Notes: a model not told the origin generated them from the letters alone. A DNA stretch of 5,910 nt from CAYTAP01 sp964435775 (GCA_964435775.1 CAYTAP010000170.1:1-5910); one strand, 5' to 3'. Positions 1 through 5,558 are shown, counted from the stretch's first letter. Program-made: numbers and translations.

Positions 1-275
1 GCTGTGAAGGAGATGTTGAAGTAGCGCGGGGTGACGGGAGCGGGATGGCATTCAGTAAGAGCGGCTTGCGGTTCAGTTGACTGCATAGCTGCAATGCGCG
101 AACCATCCTCCCAGCTTCTCGAGGCGTGATCGTTTTGAAGGCTTTCTCTACTTGGCGGTTCCGCTTTGTTGGCCGCGCGGGCTTCAGCGGGAGGCAAGTA
201 TTGCTTGACCTTACACGATTCGGGATCGATGAGAGGCAAGTCCAACTTGTACGAACACAGCGGCAAGGTCTGTAC
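1..275 (-). other. Unassigned sequence left of scaffold gap; possible partial reverse-strand coding region
   Basis: No gene can be named here. On the reverse strand two of the three frames have no stop codon over the whole stretch, about 91 codons each. One frame reads near its start SYKLDLPLIDPES and ends at the window edge with RYFNISFTA; the other contains RQVEKAFKTITPREAGRMVR. At most one can be real, and I recognise neither. The start would lie in or beyond the N gap and the stop beyond base 1, so this would be an internal piece of a gene. On the forward strand the first frame reads AVKEMLK and then a TAG stop at 22-24, which could equally be the tail of an upstream forward gene. Chance openness in GC-rich DNA is a real alternative. 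Confidence 0.25.
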
Positions 276-285
276 NNNNNNNNNN
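276..285. other. Assembly gap (10 N)
   Basis: There are ten consecutive N bases. A round run of ten is the usual scaffolding placeholder, so the true distance and even the linkage between 1-275 and the rest of the window are uncertain. Reading frames that run through it should not be trusted. Confidence 0.97.
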
Positions 286-315
286 CTCCAAGGCGCCCAC
301 GTGGTAAATCGACCC

Positions 316-885
316 CTAATTTTCCTGTTGTATGCGATCCTTAATCACGCGCCACACTTCCGTAAGATCCAGCCGCTTTGCCCAATCAACGATGTAATCC
401 AGATCCATCCGCTCGCCGCTGATTTTTAGTATTCCTGCGACATCGCGGAGGTGTTTGTCCGACCCGCCTTCTCGGTAATACTCCATTTTCTTGATAATGA
501 CATCCTCGGGCGAGGCAAACACAGCTTCATACCCGACCTCCGGCGTCAAGCGGGTTGATCGGGCGAAACGACTCTCATTGAAGGACGAATTGTCTGGAAT
601 CATCACATCCACCTTCAATCCTGAAGCTGGGTGAATAATGTTGAATTGTCCATGCGTTCGAACGGCCTGCCTGGCGGCCTCCACACTCACATAAAAGTCG
701 GTGCTGGGGAACGCGGCACAGAGCGCCGCGACATGACGCATTGGCAGGCGCACGACGACGTCAATGTCGTTGGTGAATCGCGGTTCTCCAAAAAAAGCGG
801 CCGCAATGGAACCCGTCACAAGATAAGGCAGCTTCAACCGCTCAAGCCGATCCACCACATACCGCAGCAGTTGTGACTGTTCCAT
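316..885 (-). CDS. Nucleotidyltransferase, AbiEii/MNT-like (putative toxin of a TA pair)
   Basis: This 189-residue protein has the nucleotidyltransferase signature of the AbiEii/MNT type. The signature is GS at residues 25-26, then PRFTNDIDVVV with the two metal-binding aspartates D40 and D42, and a likely third carboxylate at D93 (KVDVMIP). The second half carries SPEDVIIKKMEYYREGG (125-141), typical of these proteins, and an alpha-helical C-terminus. Family members transfer nucleotides to RNA or protein targets, and many are toxins paired with a small antitoxin; the substrate here is unknown. The start at 885 is favoured by AGGAG (894-898) eight bases upstream, which lies inside the upstream gene. 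The gene overlaps its upstream partner by 44 bases in another frame, pointing to coupled translation. The stop is TAG at 316-318, 30 bases from the N gap. The fold assignment is good; the toxin role is inferred. Confidence 0.85.
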   Translation of the reverse strand: MEQSQLLRYVVDRLERLKLPYLVTGSIAAAFFGEPRFTNDIDVVVRLPMRHVAALCAAFPSTDFYVSVEAARQAVRTHGQFNIIHPASGLKVDVMIPDNSSFNESRFARSTRLTPEVGYEAVFASPEDVIIKKMEYYREGGSDKHLRDVAGILKISGERMDLDYIVDWAKRLDLTEVWRVIKDRIQQEN

Positions 886-1090
886 GCGATAATCTCCTGG
901 CCACCTCCCTCTGTATCTGCTCCACCGACCAGCCGGGTTGCTCAGCGGCTACGGCGCTGGTCACCCATCGCCGCGCCGACGAAAACATGCCGAAGGCGAT
1001 GCGCAATCGCTCAGGACCGCTCATCTTCCGCAGCACATCCGCCATCGCATCGTCGATGACTTCGATTCGGACCGGACCATGTGATCGCAT
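842..1090 (-). CDS. Small antitoxin-like protein (resembles Rv0078B-related antitoxins)
   Basis: This is an 82-residue protein if it starts at the ATG at 1090. Its core, VLRKMSGPERLRIAFGMF then SARRWV, PGWSVEQIQREVARRLSHG, matches a pattern I know from small proteins encoded directly upstream of nucleotidyltransferases: roughly M-x-P-E-R-L near the start, a tryptophan around W-S-x-E-x-I, and REVARRL at the end. Some are annotated as Rv0078B-related antitoxins; that name is from memory and unverified. The protein is probably cytosolic and may neutralise the downstream enzyme. A longer reading from 1153 would overlap the end of the regulator gene and adds MWGLKIEIENDVHARMVYCG, which looks like translated promoter DNA, so the shorter start is preferred. 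There is no clear Shine-Dalgarno site. The last 44 bases overlap the nucleotidyltransferase. Confidence 0.72.
   Translation of the reverse strand: MRSHGPVRIEVIDDAMADVLRKMSGPERLRIAFGMFSSARRWVTSAVAAEQPGWSVEQIQREVARRLSHGTVTTAAVCGGSA
894..898 (-). promoter_or_regulatory. Shine-Dalgarno site for the nucleotidyltransferase
   Basis: The reverse strand reads CCAGGAG followed by ATTATCGC and the ATG at 885. The AGGAG core is eight bases from the start, which fixes the start codon even though it lies within the upstream reading frame. Confidence 0.75.
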
Positions 1091-1098
1091 TGCACCAC

Positions 1099-1107
1099 AG
1101 TATACCA
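1099..1107 (-). promoter_or_regulatory. Candidate extended -10 promoter (TGGTATACT) for the antitoxin/nucleotidyltransferase pair
   Basis: The reverse strand carries TGG directly before TATACT, an extended -10 element with five of six bases matching TATAAT. No good -35 hexamer lies at 16-18 bases; TTGAGA lies 21 bases upstream. The -10 ends eight bases before the preferred ATG, so transcription would begin at or within a base or two of the start codon, giving a leaderless or near-leaderless message. That fits the absence of a ribosome binding site there. The site falls in the 43-base spacer after the regulator gene. Confidence 0.45.
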
Positions 1108-1133
1108 TTCTCGCGTGCACATCATTCTCAATT

Positions 1134-2555
1134 TCAATTTTCAACCCCCACATCCAGCCGGTGTCGCTTCATCTTCTTGTAGAGGGTTGTGCGGTTGATG
1201 CCGAGTTCGGCGGCCGTCGCCTGGCGGTTCCAGGCGTTGCGGTCCAGCGCCCGCTCGATGATGCGCCGCTCGGGGCCGAGCAGCGCCATTTCCAATTCCA
1301 TCGCTTCATCCGGTCCATCCCCGCCGCATGAGTCGCAGGAATCGGCGGCCATTGTCATGCGTTCGCCCTGCAATGTTTCAGGGAGATCGCCCACATCAAT
1401 CCGAGGCGCGCGGCACAGGACGACGGCGCGCTCGACGGCGTTCTCCAGTTCCCTCACATTGCCCGGCCAGGTGTAGCGCTGCATGGCCCCCATGGCCGCA
1501 TCGGTGAATCCGATGATTTCCCGACCGCTTTCCTTCATGTAATGCCGCAGGAAATGGCCGGCCAGCAGCGGGATGTCCCCCAGCCGCTCGCGCAAGGCGG
1601 GCATGCGGATCGTCACGACGTTGATGCGATAGTAGAGGTCCTGTCGGAATTGGCCGCTCGCCACAAGCTCCTGGAGATCGACGTTGGTGGCGAGGATGGC
1701 GCGGACATCAACCGTCGTCGTCTGCGATGAACCCACCGGCTCGAAGGCGCGATCCTGCAACACGCGGAGGAGCTTCACCTGCATCGCAAGCGTCGCCGAG
1801 TTGATCTCGTCGAGAAAAATCGTGCCGGTGTCGGCCGCCATGAATCGGCCGGGCTTGTCGGCGATTGCGCCCGTGAACGCGCCTTTCACATGCCCGAACA
1901 ATTCCGACTCCAGCAACGCCTCCGGCAGCGCTCCGCAGGGCACTTCGACAAAGGGCTTGTCCCTTCGCGGCGAGCGATGATGAATCGCGCGGGCCAGGAG
2001 CGACTTGCCCGTCCCCGATTCGCCGGTGATGAGCACCGTCGCCCGACTGTCGGCGACCGCCTCCACCAGGTCGAATATCCTGAGCATTTTGTGGTCGTGC
2101 CCGACGACATTCTCCAGCCCAAATCGCAGATCCAGTTGATTCCGCAGGGTTTGATTTTCAAAGAGCAGGGATTGCTGGCGAACCGCTTTTTCAACGACGA
2201 CGCGGATTTCATCATCGACGATCGGCTTGGTGAGATAGTCAAACGCGCCCATTTTCGTCGCTTCGACAGCGCCTTCAATTGATCCATAGCCGGTGATGAC
2301 GATGACGACGACATGCGGGCAGCGCCGCCGCAGGTCGCGCAAAAACTCGGTCGCGCGCAAACCGGCCATGTTGATGTCCGCGAGAAGCAACTGAATCTGC
2401 CCCCCTTCCATGATGTGAATCGCCTCCTCCGGCAGATCGCTCGTCCGCACATCATATCCCTCCCGCCGCAAAAAGAGGGAAAGGGATTGGAGCATGATCC
2501 GATCTTCATCGAGGATCAGGAGGCGCGGTTTATGGGATGAGTTGGCTTGCAGCAT
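1134..2555 (-). CDS. Sigma-54-dependent NtrC-family response regulator
   Basis: This 473-residue protein is complete for the family. The receiver domain (about 11-125) has acidic residues D16/E17, phospho-acceptor D60 (LLLADINM), T88 and K110. The AAA+ domain (about 150-380) has Walker A GESGTGKS (178-185), the sigma-54 contact loop GAFTGA (225-230), Walker B TIFLDEI (245-251), FRQDLYYRIN (303-312) with the arginine fingers, and WPGNVRELEN (363-372). A Fis-type helix-turn-helix, AAELGINRTTLYKKMKRH, closes the protein. An intact GAFTGA loop means it should activate RNA polymerase carrying sigma-54 by ATP hydrolysis once phosphorylated. The linker before the HTH contains SCDSCGG (C407, C410), which is unusual. 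No partner histidine kinase is in the window. The divergent neighbour ald has a candidate -24/-12 promoter and is the likely target. The start at 2555 lacks a clear Shine-Dalgarno site but gives the normal length. Confidence 0.95.
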   Translation of the reverse strand: MLQANSSHKPRLLILDEDRIMLQSLSLFLRREGYDVRTSDLPEEAIHIMEGGQIQLLLADINMAGLRATEFLRDLRRRCPHVVVIVITGYGSIEGAVEATKMGAFDYLTKPIVDDEIRVVVEKAVRQQSLLFENQTLRNQLDLRFGLENVVGHDHKMLRIFDLVEAVADSRATVLITGESGTGKSLLARAIHHRSPRRDKPFVEVPCGALPEALLESELFGHVKGAFTGAIADKPGRFMAADTGTIFLDEINSATLAMQVKLLRVLQDRAFEPVGSSQTTTVDVRAILATNVDLQELVASGQFRQDLYYRINVVTIRMPALRERLGDIPLLAGHFLRHYMKESGREIIGFTDAAMGAMQRYTWPGNVRELENAVERAVVLCRAPRIDVGDLPETLQGERMTMAADSCDSCGGDGPDEAMELEMALLGPERRIIERALDRNAWNRQATAAELGINRTTLYKKMKRHRLDVGVEN

Positions 2556-2583
2556 GAATGGCGCTCGTCGTCAGGTTATCGGA

Positions 2584-2604
2584 CCGGGCAACGATGTTGC
2601 CCGG
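2584..2604. promoter_or_regulatory. Perfect 9-bp inverted repeat upstream of the regulator
   Basis: The arms CCGGGCAAC (2584-2592) and GTTGCCCGG (2596-2604) flank the 3-base centre GAT. It lies 29-49 bases before the regulator start and shares its right arm with the upstream member of the paired operator sites. No T-tract follows on either strand, so a terminator is unlikely. An operator for autoregulation, or a hairpin in the regulator's leader RNA, are the reasonable readings. Confidence 0.5.
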
Positions 2605-2612
2605 CGGCAACA
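2595..2612. promoter_or_regulatory. Candidate activator site 1 (TGTTG-N8-CAACA)
   Basis: TGTTGCC-CGGC-GGCAACA is an 18-base dyad with 7-bp arms. Its centre is about 114 bases upstream of the predicted ald transcription start, within the range where NtrC-type activators bind. A second site of the same plan begins exactly 50 bases downstream. Confidence 0.55.
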
Positions 2613-2644
2613 CGTCGTCTCTTTCTTGCATCGGCACGAAACAA

Positions 2645-2662
2645 TGTTGATCGTAAACAACA
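2645..2662. promoter_or_regulatory. Candidate activator site 2 (TGTTG-N8-CAACA)
   Basis: TGTTG-ATCGTAAA-CAACA has the same 18-base length and identical outer half-sites as the site at 2595; only the 8-base centre differs. Both are also preceded by an A. Its centre lies about 64 bases before the predicted ald transcription start. Paired sites are usual for NtrC-family proteins, which bind as adjacent dimers. Confidence 0.5.
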
Positions 2663-2691
2663 AAATCCATCTTTTCGCATCACCTCCCATC

Positions 2692-2707
2692 TGGTACGAA
2701 ACTGGCC
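2692..2707 (+). promoter_or_regulatory. Candidate sigma-54 (-24/-12) promoter for ald
   Basis: TGGTACG-AAAC-TGGCC fits the sigma-54 consensus TGGCACG-N4-TTGCA. The invariant GG (2693-2694) and GC (2705-2706) are separated by exactly ten bases, and the rest differs at the fourth base, in TG for TT, and at the last base. Transcription would start near 2718, giving a leader of about 82 bases before ald. The divergent gene encodes a sigma-54 activator and matching dyads lie upstream, which supports the call. Confidence 0.55.
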
Positions 2708-2786
2708 ATCCCGTAGAATGCTGAGCACCCCTTGTCGTTCGACGATATGATTTCGGCTGTTCATCAGTGGGGGCCAAGTTTCGAGC

Positions 2787-2791
2787 AGGAG
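2787..2791 (+). promoter_or_regulatory. Shine-Dalgarno site that fixes the ald start
   Basis: AGGAG lies eight bases before the ATG at 2800. This favours that ATG over an in-frame GTG at 2767, which would add eleven residues not found in the family. Confidence 0.8.
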
Positions 2792-2799
2792 TTGATTCC

Positions 2800-3909
2800 A
2801 TGCGCATCGGTGTTCCCAGGGAAATCAAATCGGATGAATATCGCGTCTCCATGATGCCCGTGGGGGTGGAATTGCTGGTGAAGGCGGGGCACACGGTTCT
2901 GTTTGAGACGCAGGCCGGCGTCGGGTCGGGGTTTGACGATGCGGCGTACTCGACGGTGGGCGCGACGATTGTCCCCACGCATGAGGAGGTGCTCCGGGAA
3001 GCGGAAATGATCGTCAAGGTCAAAGAGCCGCAGCCGACGGAGATCAGCCTGTTTCGGCCCGGGCAGATCGTATTCACATACTTTCACCTGGCGGCGTCTC
3101 CTGAGCTGACCCAGGCATGCCTTGAAGCGGAAATCACGGCGATCGCATATGAGACGATTCGAGACCAGGCCGGGCGGTTGCCCTTGTTGACGCCGATGTC
3201 GGAGATCGCGGGAAAAATGTCGATCCAGGAAGGCGCGAAGTTTCTCGAGAAACCGATGATGGGCCGGGGCGTGCTCCTGGGTGGCGTGCCGGGGGTCGCG
3301 CCGGGAAAGGTGGTGATCCTGGGGGCGGGCGTCGTGGGCGCCACCGCCGCACGGGTGGCCGCCGGACTGGGCGCTGAGGTTGTCCTCATGGACATCAACC
3401 TCGAGCGGCTGCGCTATCTGAGTGAAGTGATGCCGGCGAATGTGAAAACCATCTATTCCGACGCGCACACGATTCGTGAACATTTGCACACTGCGGACCT
3501 CGCCATTGGCGCGGTGCTCATCCCCGGCGCCAAGGCGCCGCGGCTCATCACCCGAGCCGACCTGTCGCACATGCACAACGGCACGGTGATTGTGGATGTC
3601 GCCATCGATCAGGGCGGCTGCGTGGAAACCAGTCGGCCGACGACGCATCAGAATCCCACGTTCATCGTCGAAGGCGTCGTGCATTACTGCGTCGCCAACA
3701 TTCCGGGCGCTGTTGGACGCACAAGCACCATCGCATTGTGCAACGCCACGCTTCCTTATGTTTTGAAACTGGCCGCGAGGGGCTTTGAACAAGCGGCGGC
3801 GAATGATCCCGGTTTTGCCCAGGGGATCAACCTCGTCGGCGGCCGGATCACCAACTCGGCGGTGGCCGATTCGCTCCGGATGGAATGCCGCCCGTTGTCA
3901 GGCAAGTAG
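2800..3909 (+). CDS. ald: Alanine dehydrogenase (NAD+)
   Basis: This enzyme converts L-alanine + NAD+ + H2O to pyruvate + NH4+ + NADH, reversibly, in the cytosol. It links amino acid nitrogen to central carbon. The 369 residues match the usual length of about 370, and the start MRIGVPREIK is the family's N-terminus. Active-site residues known from the Mycobacterium tuberculosis enzyme are at the same positions: R15 (substrate carboxylate), K75 in VKVKEP, H96 in TYFHLA and D270 in VDVAIDQGG. The NAD-binding Rossmann motif is ILGAGVVG with GxGxxG at 175-180, and D198 sits at the end of the second strand for the adenine ribose. VVHYCVANIPGAVGRTST is also characteristic. The gene stands alone, diverging from a sigma-54 regulator with a candidate -24/-12 promoter between them, and converges with the kinase gene. 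No defects are seen. Confidence 0.97.
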   Translation: MRIGVPREIKSDEYRVSMMPVGVELLVKAGHTVLFETQAGVGSGFDDAAYSTVGATIVPTHEEVLREAEMIVKVKEPQPTEISLFRPGQIVFTYFHLAASPELTQACLEAEITAIAYETIRDQAGRLPLLTPMSEIAGKMSIQEGAKFLEKPMMGRGVLLGGVPGVAPGKVVILGAGVVGATAARVAAGLGAEVVLMDINLERLRYLSEVMPANVKTIYSDAHTIREHLHTADLAIGAVLIPGAKAPRLITRADLSHMHNGTVIVDVAIDQGGCVETSRPTTHQNPTFIVEGVVHYCVANIPGAVGRTSTIALCNATLPYVLKLAARGFEQAAANDPGFAQGINLVGGRITNSAVADSLRMECRPLSGK

Positions 3910-3944
3910 GATTGACGGTTGTGCGGGTGTTCGAGGCTGCAGTG

Positions 3945-3968
3945 CCACGGTCCGCAACCACGGCCCGC
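3945..3968 (+). repeat. Short tandem direct repeat
   Basis: CCACGGTCCGC (3945-3955) is followed after two bases by CCACGGCCCGC (3958-3968), ten of eleven bases identical, with a 13-base period. It lies between the two converging genes. No function is evident. Confidence 0.4.
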
Positions 3969-3992
3969 GGAGGGTGGCGAACCCCGCCGCAC

Positions 3993-4012
3993 GGCGTCGC
4001 GGGAGCGACGCC
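3993..4012. terminator. GC-rich hairpin between converging genes (possible bidirectional terminator)
   Basis: GGCGTCGC-GGGA-GCGACGCC forms a perfect 8-bp stem with a 4-base loop in the 136-base spacer between the ald stop and the kinase stop. A competing pairing of GGAGGG (3969-3974) with CCCTCC (4011-4016) overlaps it. No T-tract follows on either strand, so it would be a non-canonical terminator or an RNA 3'-end stabiliser. Its shape also fits a dispersed intergenic palindrome. Confidence 0.45.
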
Positions 4013-4045
4013 CTCCAATAGCGCCAAGGGCGGATGCAGGCGGAG

Positions 4046-5317
4046 TTATTTCGACAACACTACAAAGAGCAGGATCAGGTTAATGAGCAGCGACACGGCC
4101 AGGCCGATCGCCACAGCCATCGTCGTCGGATCCGACCAGATGCTCACCCCGTGATTCGGCGGCGCGATGTCCACCGTTTTTCCAGTTTCCTCCACGCGCG
4201 CCAGCGCATCAAGATCAACAGCACGGCGGGCATGCAGGGGTGGATCGCCATTGCGAACCGCTCGAAGGTCCTCAAGCATGTTTTCGGTGCTGCTGTAGCG
4301 CTCCTCCCGCTTCTTGGCCATCGCGACATCGATGATATCGCCCACGCCCGCACTGAGGGAGGTGTTGACATGGTCGGCAGGCACGAGCGCGGTTTTCAGG
4401 TGCTTGTGCATGACAGCGCTGGGCGTGTCACCGTCAAACGGGGGCCGCCCGGTCACGAGGTGATACATCGTGGCGCCCAAAGAATATATGTCGGCGCGGA
4501 AATCGATATCCACATCGCCGCGAATCTGCTCGGGGGAGATGTAATACGGTGTGCCATACGCCTTGCCCGCCTCGCTTTCGGCGGCGTCCTTGTCGTCGGT
4601 GGCGCGTGCAAGACCCAGATCAGTCAGCTTCGCCACGCCGGCCGGCGTCAGGAGAATGTTCTTCGGTTTCACATCGCGGTGAATCAGCCCGCGCTGATGG
4701 GCATGCGCCAGGGCGTCGGCGATTTGAATGGTGATGTCCAGCGCTTCGGCCTCGCTAAAATTGCGCCCCTCCCCCACCGGCGGCGGCTGCATGACATCGT
4801 ATAGCGTGCGGCCTTCCACATATTCCATGACGAAATAGTGATGCCCATCCGGGGCGCAGTTGACGTCGATCGCCTGGACGATGTTGTTGTGGGAAAGGCG
4901 GGCGGCGGCCTTGCCTTCCTTGTAAAAGCGCTCGACGAACTCGGGATTCTCGCTCAGCTTTTTGGGTAGCACCTTGACCGCCACAATGCGATCCAGCGAC
5001 AACTGGCGGGCCTTGTAGACCGTCGCCATCGCGCCCTTGCCGAGCTTGCCCAGGAGCTGGTAGCCGGGAATCTGGGAGTTTTTGCGGTCGTCGATCTGGC
5101 CGCGGATGCGCTTGGCCTGGTTGGTCGTGATGAACTGATGCTCGATGAGTAGGTCGGCGAGGCTGCGCTGATTGGGATCGGAGGACTGCTTGAGCTGCTC
5201 GCGGCAGAAGTCCACCTCTGTGCGCGTCGCCAGGCCGAGGTCAATGACGACCTTGCCGACATCGGTGTCGAGGTTGATCGCGCCGCCGCTGGAGTTGGAG
5301 TCTGGGGAAGAAGCCAT
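4046..5317 (-). CDS. Membrane-anchored Ser/Thr protein kinase (Hanks type) with N-terminal accessory domain
   Basis: This 423-residue protein has three parts. Residues about 18-78 hold two similar helical units (DVGKVVIDLGLATRTEVDF and SLADLLIEHQFITTNQAKRI), reminiscent of the N-terminal domain of GspE/PilB/MshE ATPases. Residues about 86-355 form a Hanks-type kinase with the glycine loop GKLGKGAMATV (90-100), catalytic K115 in VAVK, E134 in helix C, HRDVKPKN (213-220, catalytic D215), a DLG at 233-235 in place of DFG, SPE at 261-263, and D276 in RADIYSLG. The HRD arginine suggests control by activation-loop phosphorylation. The C-terminus has one hydrophobic segment (about 398-421) with only a few residues after it, so the kinase should be tail-anchored with its domain in the cytoplasm. 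There is no PASTA or other extracellular sensor. The start at 5317 lacks a clear Shine-Dalgarno site. Substrates are unknown; neighbouring genes give no clue. Confidence 0.93.
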   Translation of the reverse strand: MASSPDSNSSGGAINLDTDVGKVVIDLGLATRTEVDFCREQLKQSSDPNQRSLADLLIEHQFITTNQAKRIRGQIDDRKNSQIPGYQLLGKLGKGAMATVYKARQLSLDRIVAVKVLPKKLSENPEFVERFYKEGKAAARLSHNNIVQAIDVNCAPDGHHYFVMEYVEGRTLYDVMQPPPVGEGRNFSEAEALDITIQIADALAHAHQRGLIHRDVKPKNILLTPAGVAKLTDLGLARATDDKDAAESEAGKAYGTPYYISPEQIRGDVDIDFRADIYSLGATMYHLVTGRPPFDGDTPSAVMHKHLKTALVPADHVNTSLSAGVGDIIDVAMAKKREERYSSTENMLEDLRAVRNGDPPLHARRAVDLDALARVEETGKTVDIAPPNHGVSIWSDPTTMAVAIGLAVSLLINLILLFVVLSK

Positions 5318-5324
5318 TGCGTCG

Positions 5325-5372
5325 TTACTGATATCGGTTCAAGACCCGGTTTGATCCAATGCCGATGGGCAT
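5325..5372 (-). CDS. Possible short upstream ORF (15 codons) before the kinase gene
   Basis: The reverse strand reads ATG at 5372 and encodes MPIGIGSNRVLNRYQ, ending in TAA only seven bases before the kinase ATG. AGGAG lies upstream at 5385-5389, though its 12-base spacing is long. The kinase start itself has no visible ribosome site, so a leader peptide that delivers ribosomes to it is conceivable. An ORF this short can also occur by chance. Confidence 0.2.
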   Translation of the reverse strand: MPIGIGSNRVLNRYQ

Positions 5373-5504
5373 GGAAGCCAATAACTCCTTCCACACAAGC
5401 AAATTACGAGCCGGAATTGGCCAAGTCAAGGGTTAATGGGTGATATTGGGTCCGCTGTTGGTGCTCGTTGCAGTCGCGCGCGGGCGGCATGCGGAGCTTG
5501 ATCA

Positions 5505-5529
5505 CCGTGGTTTTTGCGATGGACCACGG
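5505..5529. repeat. Perfect 7-bp inverted repeat in the kinase/tRNA spacer
   Basis: CCGTGGT (5505-5511) and ACCACGG (5523-5529) are separated by 11 bases. No T-run follows on either strand. It lies about 65 bases before the tRNA and could be an operator or a structured RNA element; its role is unknown. Confidence 0.4.
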
Positions 5530-5539
5530 AATCGCTTCT

Positions 5540-5558
5540 CCCCAATGTTGACTTGGGG
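5540..5558. repeat. 6-bp inverted repeat overlapping the candidate tRNA promoter -35
   Basis: CCCCAA (5540-5545) and TTGGGG (5553-5558) flank the 7-base centre TGTTGAC. The element covers the TTGACT proposed as -35, a position where a bound regulator would block transcription of the tRNA. It may also be chance. Confidence 0.3.

Noticed and set aside
126..429. Forward ORFs of 72 and 87 codons crossing the N gap
   Set aside because: Their frames depend on an arbitrary number of N bases, and they run into the reverse-strand nucleotidyltransferase region.
1091..1153. Extension of the antitoxin to the ATG at 1153
   Set aside because: It would overlap the regulator's end, lacks a ribosome site, and the added residues come from AT-richer promoter-like DNA.
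1886..2509. Reverse ORF of 207 codons inside the regulator gene
   Set aside because: It is an out-of-frame overlap with the regulator. Its sequence is dominated by S, R, C and W and has no motif.
2584..2604. The 9-bp hairpin as an intrinsic terminator
   Set aside because: No T-tract follows on either strand, and it lies upstream of gene starts, not after a gene end.
2746..2751. TATGAT as a sigma-70 -10 for ald
   Set aside because: There is no -35-like hexamer at 16-18 bases upstream; the sigma-54 element is better supported.
2764..3792. Reverse ORF of 342 codons opposite ald
   Set aside because: It is a shadow of the ald gene. It is rich in H, R and D without any recognisable domain, while the forward frame has all catalytic residues of alanine dehydrogenase.
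4034..4804. Forward ORF of 256 codons opposite the kinase
   Set aside because: It is an antisense shadow of a clear kinase gene, with biased composition and no domain.
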